Shown here: one piece after another, positions 8,767 through 14,770 of the stretch
How positions within the stretch are numbered: the stretch's first letter is position 1
Layout: every line of letters begins with the position of its first letter
Assembly (NCBI GenBank): GCA_934087515.1
Contig: CAKOIY010000010.1
Coordinates: 1 to 21,390 of the forward strand
Source of the DNA: an uncultured Bacilli bacterium
Lineage (GTDB): Bacteria > Bacillota_I > Bacilli_A > RF39 > UBA660
DNA length: 21,390 nt
Direction: 5' to 3'
Program-made: the position numbers and the translations under genes
The notes under the pieces: model-generated
Told to the model about the DNA's origin: nothing
Database searches by the model: none
The model's input: the letters and a program-made list of their open reading frames with translations, nothing else

Positions 8767-8893
8767 CCAAGAATTAAAACAAATAAGCGGAGGTATATCT
8801 CCTTGGGTAATAATTGGTGCAATTGCGGGCTTAATATTTGGATTTGGAGCAGTTGATGGGTACACTAGACCAACTAAATGTCGTAGAAGATAA
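8753..8893 (+). CDS. Double-glycine bacteriocin precursor, peptide A
   Basis: A peptide of 46 residues. The leader is MKLNNQELKQISGG (14 residues), matching the L-x-x-E-L-x-x-I-x-G-G consensus cut by C39 peptidases. The predicted mature part has 32 residues: it begins ISPW, has a hydrophobic stretch with two overlapping GxxxG motifs (GAIAG, GLIFG), then a basic tail ending TKCRRR. By simple count the mature net charge is about +4, with one Cys at mature position 29. The start overlaps the exporter stop, so translation is probably coupled. The in-frame ATG at 8741 is less likely because GGGGG touches it directly, while 8753 has that SD 12 bases upstream and gives a standard-length leader. Context (PCAT before, second GG peptide after) makes a bacteriocin the best call; a signalling peptide is less likely given the size and the GxxxG motifs. 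Confidence 0.88.
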   Translation: MKLNNQELKQISGGISPWVIIGAIAGLIFGFGAVDGYTRPTKCRRR

Positions 8894-9053
8894 ACTGAGT
8901 AGAGAAGAACTAAAAATGATAGTCGGGGGAGCAAAATTCTCTGGTACTATAATAAACGCCTTTACTTCAGCATTTAAAACCTTGTATGGTATAGGACAAG
9001 ACTTTGGTTCAGCAATTCGTCGTATAAGAAGAAAAAAACTATGCAGCTTATAG
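8856..9053 (+). CDS. Double-glycine bacteriocin precursor, peptide B
   Basis: A peptide of 65 residues. The leader of 25 residues ends LSREELKMIVGG, a near-ideal double-glycine leader. The predicted mature part has 40 residues: it begins AKFSGTIINAF, has a GxxxG motif (GQDFG, mature 22-26), then a very basic tail (IRRIRRKK) with one Cys at mature position 38 of 40. Net charge is about +7. ATG 8856 is chosen because GGAG (8845-8848) lies seven bases upstream and the leader then has standard length; the frame is open further up to a TTG at 8838. The gene overlaps peptide A by 38 bases in another frame, so both are made from one message and are likely coupled. Together with peptide A this is the layout of a class IIb two-peptide bacteriocin. 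Confidence 0.88.
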   Translation: MGTLDQLNVVEDKLSREELKMIVGGAKFSGTIINAFTSAFKTLYGIGQDFGSAIRRIRRKKLCSL

Positions 9054-9202
9054 AAAAAATAAAGTTATTAAACACAAAAACTACAATAAAAGTACTACTA
9101 TTTATACTAACAATACCTATAATTATGAAAATAATATACTTCATAAATATACTAGGCATAGCATTCGGGACTTATTTAAGAGAAATTTCAAACTGTATTT
9201 AA
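9041..9202 (+). CDS. Small membrane protein, candidate bacteriocin immunity protein
   Basis: A protein of 53 residues. A basic N-terminus (MQLIEKIKLLNTKTTIK) is followed by a long hydrophobic stretch (about 18-46), enough for one long or two short membrane helices, then a short polar tail ending REISNCI. A GxxxG motif (GIAFG, 39-43) lies in the hydrophobic part. The gene overlaps peptide B by 13 bases and has no good SD of its own, so coupled translation is likely. Last-gene position in a bacteriocin operon and small membrane-protein character fit an immunity protein. It has no double-glycine leader, so it is not a third exported peptide of the same type. I do not recognise its family; the function is inferred from context only. 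Confidence 0.7.
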   Translation: MQLIEKIKLLNTKTTIKVLLFILTIPIIMKIIYFINILGIAFGTYLREISNCI

Positions 9203-9247
9203 GACTAGACAAGATTAGAAATAATATCTAGTCTTTTCATTTTTTTA
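9201..9247 (+). terminator. Terminator closing the bacteriocin operon
   Basis: A 9-bp stem AAGACTAGA (9201-9209) / TCTAGTCTT (9227-9235) has a 17-base loop, followed by a T-rich tail to 9247. The stem begins inside the stop codon of the immunity gene, so the operon ends here with no further gene. Confidence 0.85.
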
Positions 9248-9309
9248 AGACAAAAACATACCCTTAATTAGAAGTATTAAAAATATATTTTAATAAAATT
9301 ATAATAAAG

Positions 9310-9347
9310 AAAGGAACCATTTCATAAAAGAATTGGTTATATAAAAT
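9310..9347 (+). promoter_or_regulatory. SD-hairpin-ATG leader of yqfC
   Basis: AAAGGA (9310-9315) is the only SD-like sequence before ATG 9348, but it lies 32 bases away. The gap holds a hairpin: AACCATTTC (9315-9323) pairs with GAATTGGTT (9330-9338) at 8 of 9 positions around a 6-base loop. Exactly 9 bases separate hairpin and ATG, so folding would place the SD at normal distance. The same layout occurs before tex. Confidence 0.5.
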
Positions 9348-9581
9348 ATGTTCCGAGAATTAAAAAATGTAATATATGATAAAAATTTTAAAATGACTAT
9401 ACTAGAAGACAAAATAAGTATAAAACCTTTTAAAGATATATTAACTTTTGAAGAAAATGAATTATTAATAAAAACAGAAAATAAAATAATAAAAATAAAA
9501 GGAGAAAATTTAACAATAAACAAATTAGAAAACTACGAAATACTAATATTAGGAAACATAATAACCATAGAATTTAGGTGA
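9348..9581 (+). CDS. yqfC: YabP/YqfC-family sporulation protein
   Basis: A protein of 77 residues with the YabP/YqfC pattern: a short N-terminal stretch, then alternating beta strands (KMTILEDKISIKPF, ILTFEENELLIKTENK, IIKIKGENLTI, YEILILGNIITIEF). Similarity to Bacillus YqfC is at the pattern level and is strongly supported by the next gene, a clear yqfD, four bases downstream; the pair is fixed in spore-forming Bacillota. YqfC/YqfD are mother-cell sporulation proteins of unclear biochemical role. The start lies at the end of an unusual SD-hairpin leader. ATG 9348 is the first start in frame that keeps the family length. It heads a long co-directional operon. An alternative is a simple hypothetical beta-rich protein, but the context argues against that. 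Confidence 0.8.
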   Translation: MFRELKNVIYDKNFKMTILEDKISIKPFKDILTFEENELLIKTENKIIKIKGENLTINKLENYEILILGNIITIEFR

Positions 9582-9585
9582 TATA

Positions 9586-10740
9586 ATGATTAACTACTTT
9601 TGGATAGAAATAAAAGGAAAAAATCCTAAAAGATTTCTTTCAAAACTTTTAAAACTAAAAATAAATATAGCAGATATAAAGTATGAAAAAGATAAAATAC
9701 TATTAAAAGTATCTTATGAAGATTATAAAAACATAAAACAAATAAAAACTATCTACACTATAAAAATAATAAAAACTTCTGGGAAAAAGAAACTACTAGA
9801 ACAAGTAATAAAATACAAAATACCACTTTTAACCTTTATTATAAGTGTTTTTTTCTTATTAATAATTTCTAATTTTATACTATTTATCAATATAGATACT
9901 GAAAATAAAAACATAAAAAAGATTATTAAAGAAAACTTACAAGAAAATAATGTAACACTATATTCAAAAAAGAAAAGTTATACAAAATTAAAAGAAATAA
10001 CTCAAAATATCAAAAACAATAATTTAGATAATATTGAATGGATTGAAATAGATCAAAAAGGAGTAGTTCTAACTGTTAAAGTAATAGAAAGATTATCTAA
10101 TAATACTAATACAAATAATAATTACAAAGATATAGTAGCAAGTAAAAATGGTTACATAAAAAAAATATATTCTAGAAAAGGTGAGGTTTTAAAAAATATA
10201 GATGATTACGTAAAAAAAGGCGATATAATAATAAGTGGAAATATTTTTAGAAACGATAAAGTAGTAGATAGGGTAAAAGCAAACGGAAAAGTATATGCAG
10301 AAGTCTGGTATATAGTAAAACTAAATGATAAGTTAATTCATCAAGAAATAACTCCTAAAGAAGTGGGAAAACAAAAACTAATATTAAAAGTAAATAAAAA
10401 AGAAATTACTTTTTTAACTATTCCCAAAAAAGTAATTACTGAAAATAAAAAAAATTTCTTTAAAAATGATATATTTTCTCTTTACTTAAAACAAGAAAAA
10501 AATTACCAAAAAGAAACTACTAAATATAAAGAAAATGATTTAACAGATATTTTAAATAAAAGAGCAAAAAATGCTATAAACAAAAATTTAAAAAAAGATG
10601 AATATATAATTAAACAAAAAACTTTGAAAAAGTATATTAAAAATGGTAAAATGTATATAGAAGTATTTTTTAAAACATACGAAGATATTTCTTTAGAAAA
10701 GGATTCAGTAAAAATAGAGGAGAAAGTAGAAGAGGAATAG
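9586..10740 (+). CDS. yqfD: Sporulation protein YqfD
   Basis: A protein of 384 residues. A cytoplasmic N-terminal domain (1-78, beginning with the family's FWIEIKGKNPKRFL block) is followed by one membrane helix (about 79-102) and a large extracytoplasmic part. That part contains IEWIEIDQKGVVLTVKVIER and the DIVASKNGYIKKIYSRKGEVL ... YVKKGDIIISG block, typical of YqfD, which in other species binds IVA.x.G.I..I....G...V..GD..KKGD..I.G. YqfD (spore stage IV related) is needed for sporulation in Bacillus; its exact activity is unknown. AGGTGATA directly upstream overlaps the yqfC stop. The Lys-rich C-terminal third fits the low GC content. It implies that the organism, or a recent ancestor, makes endospores. 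Confidence 0.88.
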   Translation: MINYFWIEIKGKNPKRFLSKLLKLKINIADIKYEKDKILLKVSYEDYKNIKQIKTIYTIKIIKTSGKKKLLEQVIKYKIPLLTFIISVFFLLIISNFILFINIDTENKNIKKIIKENLQENNVTLYSKKKSYTKLKEITQNIKNNNLDNIEWIEIDQKGVVLTVKVIERLSNNTNTNNNYKDIVASKNGYIKKIYSRKGEVLKNIDDYVKKGDIIISGNIFRNDKVVDRVKANGKVYAEVWYIVKLNDKLIHQEITPKEVGKQKLILKVNKKEITFLTIPKKVITENKKNFFKNDIFSLYLKQEKNYQKETTKYKENDLTDILNKRAKNAINKNLKKDEYIIKQKTLKKYIKNGKMYIEVFFKTYEDISLEKDSVKIEEKVEEE

Positions 10741-10743
10741 TAT

Positions 10744-11346
10744 ATGATTGAAGGATTTAAAAATCAAGTTCTATCGCTATTAAGCTTTTCTTGGCCAATG
10801 ATAGCAATAGGAGTAATAATAGCAGTACTTTTAAGAACAACATATCTTTTAGTAAATAAAGAAAAATTAGTTATTCATGAAGAATTATTTAAATTATGTT
10901 TTATCATATATATATTATGTCTTTTCTATGCCGTAACTTTTCAAGATGTAAGTTGGGCTTCTCATAATTATATACCATTTAAAGAAATACTAAGATACGA
11001 TTTTGGAAGTGGACTTTTCTATAAAAACATATTTGGTAACGTCCTCTTATTTCTTCCTTATGGAATCTTTATAGCAAAATACGTAAAATTAAAAAGTCCA
11101 TTAATAGTAGGAATAATTGGTTTTATTACTTCGCTTTCTATAGAAGTTATTCAATTTCTAATAGGACGTGTATTTGATGTTGATGATATAATTTTAAACG
11201 TATTAGGATGTCTTTTAGGATTCTTTATATATAACATATTTAAAAAATTCAATAGTAAATTACCAAGTATCTTTCACAAAGATATATTTTGGGATATAAT
11301 ATCAGTATTAGCACTAGGAGGTTTGATATGGTTTTTAATTCCTTAA
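10744..11346 (+). CDS. VanZ-family membrane protein
   Basis: A protein of 200 residues with five or six hydrophobic helices. The VanZ core is clear: NYIPFKEI, NIFGNVLLFLPYGIF, SLSIEVIQFLIGRVFDVDDI and ILNVLGCLLGFFIY. VanZ proteins are small membrane proteins named after a teicoplanin-resistance gene; most housekeeping members have no known substrate. The gene starts three bases after yqfD and overlaps ybeY by 19 bases, so it is a full member of the operon. In Bacillus the genes at this position are phoH (ybeZ) and yqfF; here a VanZ gene stands in their place. Confidence 0.9.
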   Translation: MIEGFKNQVLSLLSFSWPMIAIGVIIAVLLRTTYLLVNKEKLVIHEELFKLCFIIYILCLFYAVTFQDVSWASHNYIPFKEILRYDFGSGLFYKNIFGNVLLFLPYGIFIAKYVKLKSPLIVGIIGFITSLSIEVIQFLIGRVFDVDDIILNVLGCLLGFFIYNIFKKFNSKLPSIFHKDIFWDIISVLALGGLIWFLIP

Positions 11347-11789
11347 ATAAATTTAATATATATAACACAACAGAGTATGATCTAAATGAAGAGATAAAAC
11401 ATATGAAAAAAAACTTAAAGAAATGTTTAAAAATAGAAAAAGTAAAAAATGCTAGATTTAACGTAATATTAACAGATAATAAAGAAATAAAAGAAATTAA
11501 TGCAAAATATAGAAACATAAATAAAGAAACAGATGTAATAAGTTTTGCTTTAGAAGATGAAAAAGAAGAAAATACATTTTTAAACAAAAGAATACTAGGA
11601 GATATTTACATATCAGTAGATAAAGCAAAATCACAAAGTAAAGAATATGGACATTCATTAATTAGAGAATTATCATTTTTAAGTGTTCATGGATTATTAC
11701 ATTTACTGGGATATGATCACATAGAAAAAGAGGATGAAAAAATAATGTTTGAAAAACAGGAGTTGATATTAGATGGAAAACAAAGATAA
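11328..11789 (+). CDS. ybeY: Endoribonuclease / rRNA maturation factor YbeY
   Basis: A protein of 153 residues. The metal site HGLLHLLGYDH is present (H121, H125, H131), as is the upstream block YRNINKETDVISFAL and the LGDIYIS strand. YbeY is a zinc-dependent RNase acting in 16S rRNA 3'-end maturation and ribosome quality control. I chose ATG 11328 because AGGAGGT (11316-11322) lies just upstream; the frame stays open to 11289 inside vanZ. It overlaps vanZ by 19 bases and dgkA by 17, so all three are probably translated together. Confidence 0.95.
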   Translation: MVFNSLNKFNIYNTTEYDLNEEIKHMKKNLKKCLKIEKVKNARFNVILTDNKEIKEINAKYRNINKETDVISFALEDEKEENTFLNKRILGDIYISVDKAKSQSKEYGHSLIRELSFLSVHGLLHLLGYDHIEKEDEKIMFEKQELILDGKQR

Positions 11790-12177
11790 AGAAATGTTTA
11801 GAGAAAATAGAAAAAGTTTAAAAAGATTCACTAAATCATTTGGTTATGCAGGAGAAGGCATAAGGTACGCTTTTTATCATGAAAAAAATATTATAGTTAT
11901 GTTTATCATGGGAATAATTGCTATAATAATGGGATTAATTTGTAATATAAGTTACATAGAAAGACTAGTGATAATTCTATTAATTGGAATGATTTTATCC
12001 TTAGAACTTTTAAATACTGCGATTGAAGCAGTGGTAAATCTACATGATGGTGAAAAAAGAAGTAAATATGGGAAAATTGCTAAAGATTGTGCAAGTGGAG
12101 CAGTTGCAATAGCATCAATATTTGCATTTATAATCGGACTTATAGTTTTTATACCTCATATTGTTAGTTTATTTTAA
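11773..12177 (+). CDS. dgkA: Undecaprenol/diacylglycerol kinase, DgkA family
   Basis: A protein of 134 residues. A basic cytoplasmic N-terminus (1-35, with the SFGYAGEGIRYAF block) is followed by three membrane helices (about 39-58, 63-85, 109-131). The family signature ELLNTAIEAVVN (78-89) and the KDCASGAV block (104-111) carry the catalytic and nucleotide-binding residues. In Gram-positives this enzyme phosphorylates undecaprenol and so recycles the lipid carrier for wall synthesis. AGGAG lies ten bases before the start, inside ybeY. Cdd follows after 12 bases, the same order as in Bacillus. Confidence 0.95.
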   Translation: MENKDKEMFRENRKSLKRFTKSFGYAGEGIRYAFYHEKNIIVMFIMGIIAIIMGLICNISYIERLVIILLIGMILSLELLNTAIEAVVNLHDGEKRSKYGKIAKDCASGAVAIASIFAFIIGLIVFIPHIVSLF

Positions 12178-12189
12178 AGGAGAGTAGTT

Positions 12190-12576
12190 ATGACAGAAAA
12201 ATTAAAGGAAAATTTAAAAAAATCTTATGCACCATATTCTAACTTTCATGTCTCAGCAATTCTAGTAACAAAAGATGGAAAAGAATATACAGGAGTAAAT
12301 ATAGAAAATGCTTCATTTGGAGCTACAATATGCGCTGAAAGAGTAGCAATAACAAAGGCCATAAGCGAAGGAGAAAACAAAGAAAACATAAAAGAAATAC
12401 ATATAATGTGTGATAGTGATAAACCTGCAATGCCATGTTTTCTATGCAGACAAGTATTTATTGAATTCTTAAGTAGCGATGTTGAAATATATATTTATAA
12501 CAAAAGTGGTAACAAGGAAAAATATACCCTGGAGCAAATTTGTCCTTTACCATTTTCTAAAGGGGATTTAAAATGA
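12190..12576 (+). CDS. cdd: Cytidine deaminase
   Basis: A protein of 128 residues of the homotetrameric class. The zinc site is made by C48 (in ICAERVAI, with catalytic E50) and by C83 and C86 in MPCFLCRQ; NIENASFG (38-45) binds the nucleoside. It converts cytidine and deoxycytidine to the uridine forms for pyrimidine salvage. AAAGGAGAG lies just upstream. The stop codon overlaps the era start (ATGA), a classic coupling. The usual Gly after Pro-Cys (PCGACRQ) is Phe here, which is tolerated in the family. Confidence 0.95.
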   Translation: MTEKLKENLKKSYAPYSNFHVSAILVTKDGKEYTGVNIENASFGATICAERVAITKAISEGENKENIKEIHIMCDSDKPAMPCFLCRQVFIEFLSSDVEIYIYNKSGNKEKYTLEQICPLPFSKGDLK

Positions 12577-13457
12577 AGAGTGGTTTCGTAAGCATTGTTG
12601 GAAGACCAAATGTAGGAAAAAGTACACTTCTAAACAATCTAATAAATAAAAAACTAGCTATAACATCTGATAAAGTAGGAACAACAAGAAACAATATATA
12701 TGGAATTTACAATGAAAAAGATGCTCAAATTATATTTATAGATACACCAGGAATAGGAAGAGCAACCGATAAACTAGGAGAAACTTTAAACAAAAAAGCA
12801 TATCTTTCACTAGAAAATGATTTAGTACTTTTTTTGGTAGACATAGCAAGTGGTTTTGGTAAAAATGATGAAAAAATTCTGGAAAGATTAAAAAAAGAAA
12901 ATAAAGATGTAATACTTGTATTAAATAAAATAGATAAAATAACAAAAGAACAATTATTTGAAGAAATATTAAAACTAAAAGATTTATATGATTTCAAAGA
13001 AATAGTACCAATATCAGGATTAAAAGGTCAAAACACCAAAGAATTAATAAAAGCAATAAAAACTCATCTTAAAGACGATATAAAATATTTTGAAGATGAT
13101 ATAATAACTAACACTGATGAGACTTTTATGATTGGAGAAATAATAAGAGAAAAAGTATTAAATTTAACCAAAGAAGAAGTTCCTCACTCTGTAACATGTG
13201 TTGTAGAAAATTTAGAGTTTAAAAAAGGTATAGCAAATATAAATGCTTTAATAATAGTAGATAGAAAAAATTTAAAAAAAATTATAATAGGAAAAAATGG
13301 TTCTATGCTAAAGAAAATAGGTATGCTAGCTAGAAAAGATATAGAAGAATATCTAAATATGAAAGTTTATCTAGAAATATATGTAAAAACTATAGAAAAT
13401 TGGAAAAATAAAGAGGAAATTTTCGATTTTTTAAAAATAACTGAAAAAGATTTATAA
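12573..13457 (+). CDS. era: GTPase Era
   Basis: A protein of 294 residues. GTPase domain: G1 GRPNVGKS (10-17), switch residues around GTTRNN (36-41), G3 DTPG (57-60), G4 NKID (118-121) and G5 SGLKG (147-151). The C-terminal KH domain (about 210-290) contains the IIIGKNGSMLKKIG loop that binds the 3' end of 16S rRNA. Era is needed for assembly of the 30S subunit and works together with YbeY, encoded in the same operon. Length is normal. It begins within the cdd stop codon. Confidence 0.97.
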   Translation: MKSGFVSIVGRPNVGKSTLLNNLINKKLAITSDKVGTTRNNIYGIYNEKDAQIIFIDTPGIGRATDKLGETLNKKAYLSLENDLVLFLVDIASGFGKNDEKILERLKKENKDVILVLNKIDKITKEQLFEEILKLKDLYDFKEIVPISGLKGQNTKELIKAIKTHLKDDIKYFEDDIITNTDETFMIGEIIREKVLNLTKEEVPHSVTCVVENLEFKKGIANINALIIVDRKNLKKIIIGKNGSMLKKIGMLARKDIEEYLNMKVYLEIYVKTIENWKNKEEIFDFLKITEKDL

Positions 13458-13488
13458 AAATGTATCACTATATAAATAGGTGATAAAA

Positions 13489-13614
13489 ATGAAAAATAAA
13501 ATATGGGATTTGTTTAAACTAACAGGAGATATTAAATATTATATAATGTTTAAAGAAATGGAGAACGTGGAAGAAAGTGCAAACAATAAAAGTCAAGGGA
13601 ATAGTAATAAATGA
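13489..13614 (+). CDS. yqzL: YqzL-like small protein
   Basis: A protein of 41 residues. The block IWDLFKLTGDIKYYIMFKEME matches the conserved core of YqzL (W..F..TG....Y...KE.E), here split as IWDLFKLTGDIKYY and IMFKEME. The position between era and recO is the same as in Bacillus. AGGTG lies seven bases upstream of the ATG. The function is unknown in all species. The C-terminal third after the core is poorly conserved and overlaps recO by 38 bases. The gene ends with TGA. Confidence 0.8.
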   Translation: MKNKIWDLFKLTGDIKYYIMFKEMENVEESANNKSQGNSNK

Positions 13615-14305
13615 TACAAATTATAGTGAATCAAGTAAAATATTAAATATAATAACCCAAGAAAAAGGACTTATTAGTGTTATATCAAAAGGATGTAGAA
13701 ATTACAAATCAAAGCTAAGAAGCTCCTCAGGTAAATTGACATATGGTTATTTTTATATAAACTATAAAGAAAACACATTATCAACTTTAATCGAAGTAGA
13801 CATAATAAATGATTTAAAAAACATCAAAACAGATATAAAAAAAATAGGTTATGGAGCTTACTTAGTAGATCTAGCAAAACAAGTAATGAAACAAAACGAT
13901 AACAAAGAAATATTTAATATTTTGGAAGATTCTTTATTAAAAATAAATGATAATTTTAATTCAGAAATTATAACCAATATTGCAGAATTAAAATATTTAT
14001 CATATTTAGGAGTGAAACCAGTATTAGATAGATGCAATATATGTGGAAGTACCAAAGATATAATAACAGTAAATAGTGATGCCGGAGGGTATATATGTAA
14101 AAACTGCTATACAAACGAATATATAACAGACGAAAAAACACTAAAATTATTAAGAATGTTTGATTTCGTAGACATAGCAAAAATAAAAGAATTAAATATT
14201 ATAGACAAAAATAAAAGAGAAATAAATAAGTTTTTAGAGGATTATTATACAAAATATACTGGTTTATACCTAAAATCAAAAGATTTTTTAAGTCAAATCA
14301 AGTAA
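13577..14305 (+). CDS. recO: DNA repair protein RecO
   Basis: A protein of 242 residues. The N-terminal OB fold (1-80) begins with VKGIVINDTNYSESSKIL. A helical domain follows, with a zinc finger made of C153-x2-C156 and C174-x2-C177. RecO loads RecA on SSB-covered DNA together with RecR and anneals complementary strands. Start is GTG 13577, inside yqzL; GGAAG lies close upstream, and the first residues (MQTIKVKGIV) fit the family start. It is the last gene of the operon. No strong terminator follows, and the rpmF promoter begins 15 bases later. Confidence 0.95.
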   Translation: MQTIKVKGIVINDTNYSESSKILNIITQEKGLISVISKGCRNYKSKLRSSSGKLTYGYFYINYKENTLSTLIEVDIINDLKNIKTDIKKIGYGAYLVDLAKQVMKQNDNKEIFNILEDSLLKINDNFNSEIITNIAELKYLSYLGVKPVLDRCNICGSTKDIITVNSDAGGYICKNCYTNEYITDEKTLKLLRMFDFVDIAKIKELNIIDKNKREINKFLEDYYTKYTGLYLKSKDFLSQIK

Positions 14306-14320
14306 AATGCAAAAATATTC

Positions 14321-14349
14321 TTGTATTTTTATTAAATATAGTGTATACT
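14321..14349 (+). promoter_or_regulatory. Sigma-A promoter of rpmF
   Basis: TTGTAT (14321-14326), 17-base spacer, TATACT (14344-14349). The leader of about 40 bases contains a small hairpin GACTT/AAGTC (14362-14375) and the SD AAGGAGTG before ATG 14397. Confidence 0.75.
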
Positions 14350-14396
14350 TTATAAAGCAACGACTTAAGTAAGTCAAATGAAAAAGGAGTGATAAT

Positions 14397-14627
14397 ATGG
14401 CAGTTCCTGCAAGAAAAGTTTCAAAAACTAGTCAAAGAACTCGTAGAGCACACATGGCTTTAACAGCAAAAAGTACAACTGTTTGTCCAAATTGTGGTGC
14501 AACTATTAAATCACATAGAGTTTGTAAAGAATGTGGATATTACAAAAATACACAAGTAGTAAAAAATGAAAACGAAGAAGTAGTTGAAACTAAAAAAACA
14601 AAAAAAAGCAAAAAAGAAGAAAAGTAA
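14397..14627 (+). CDS. rpmF: Ribosomal protein bL32
   Basis: A protein of 76 residues. It begins MAVPARKVSKTSQRTRRAH as expected, and carries the zinc ribbon C30-x2-C33 ... C43-x2-C46. It is a structural protein of the 50S subunit. The Lys/Glu-rich tail after residue 52 is longer than in the typical 57-60-residue protein. The yceD (DUF177) gene that usually precedes rpmF is absent, and rpmF has its own promoter and terminator. Confidence 0.97.
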   Translation: MAVPARKVSKTSQRTRRAHMALTAKSTTVCPNCGATIKSHRVCKECGYYKNTQVVKNENEEVVETKKTKKSKKEEK

Positions 14628-14657
14628 TAAGTCATATTATGAGGGCTTATTTTTTTT
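14626..14657 (+). terminator. Terminator of rpmF
   Basis: The stem AATAAGTC / GGCTTATT (one G-T wobble; 14626-14633 with 14644-14651) is followed by a T-run through 14657. It begins at the stop codon. Confidence 0.8.
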
Positions 14658-14718
14658 GTTTTGTAGGAAAGTTCTTGATTTGTTATGAAAATAATTCATT
14701 AACAGTTCTGAGTTTTTT

Positions 14719-14747
14719 TTGACTAAATAGTACCTTTATGTTAAAAT
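14719..14747 (+). promoter_or_regulatory. Sigma-A promoter of the 14771 gene
   Basis: TTGACT (14719-14724), 17-base spacer, TAAAAT (14742-14747) preceded by TGT (extended -10). The SD AGGAGAGG starts 11 bases later. Confidence 0.85.
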
Positions 14748-14770
14748 ACAAAAACAAAAGGAGAGGTACT

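Noticed and set aside
9257..9264. CATACCCT as a sigma-E type -10 box before yqfC
   Set aside because: It matches the sporulation -10 only partly and has no matching -35 at the right distance.
9300..9305. TATAAT as the yqfC promoter
   Set aside because: A transcript from it would start inside the SD and no -35 is present, so it is probably chance in AT-rich sequence.
9579..9581. TGA read as tryptophan (mollicute code)
   Set aside because: Tryptophan is TGG throughout, and TGA ends yqfC and yqzL at the expected family lengths.
14310..14332. Weak A/T hairpin after recO as its terminator
   Set aside because: The stem is only A-T pairs and overlaps the rpmF promoter; too weak to call.
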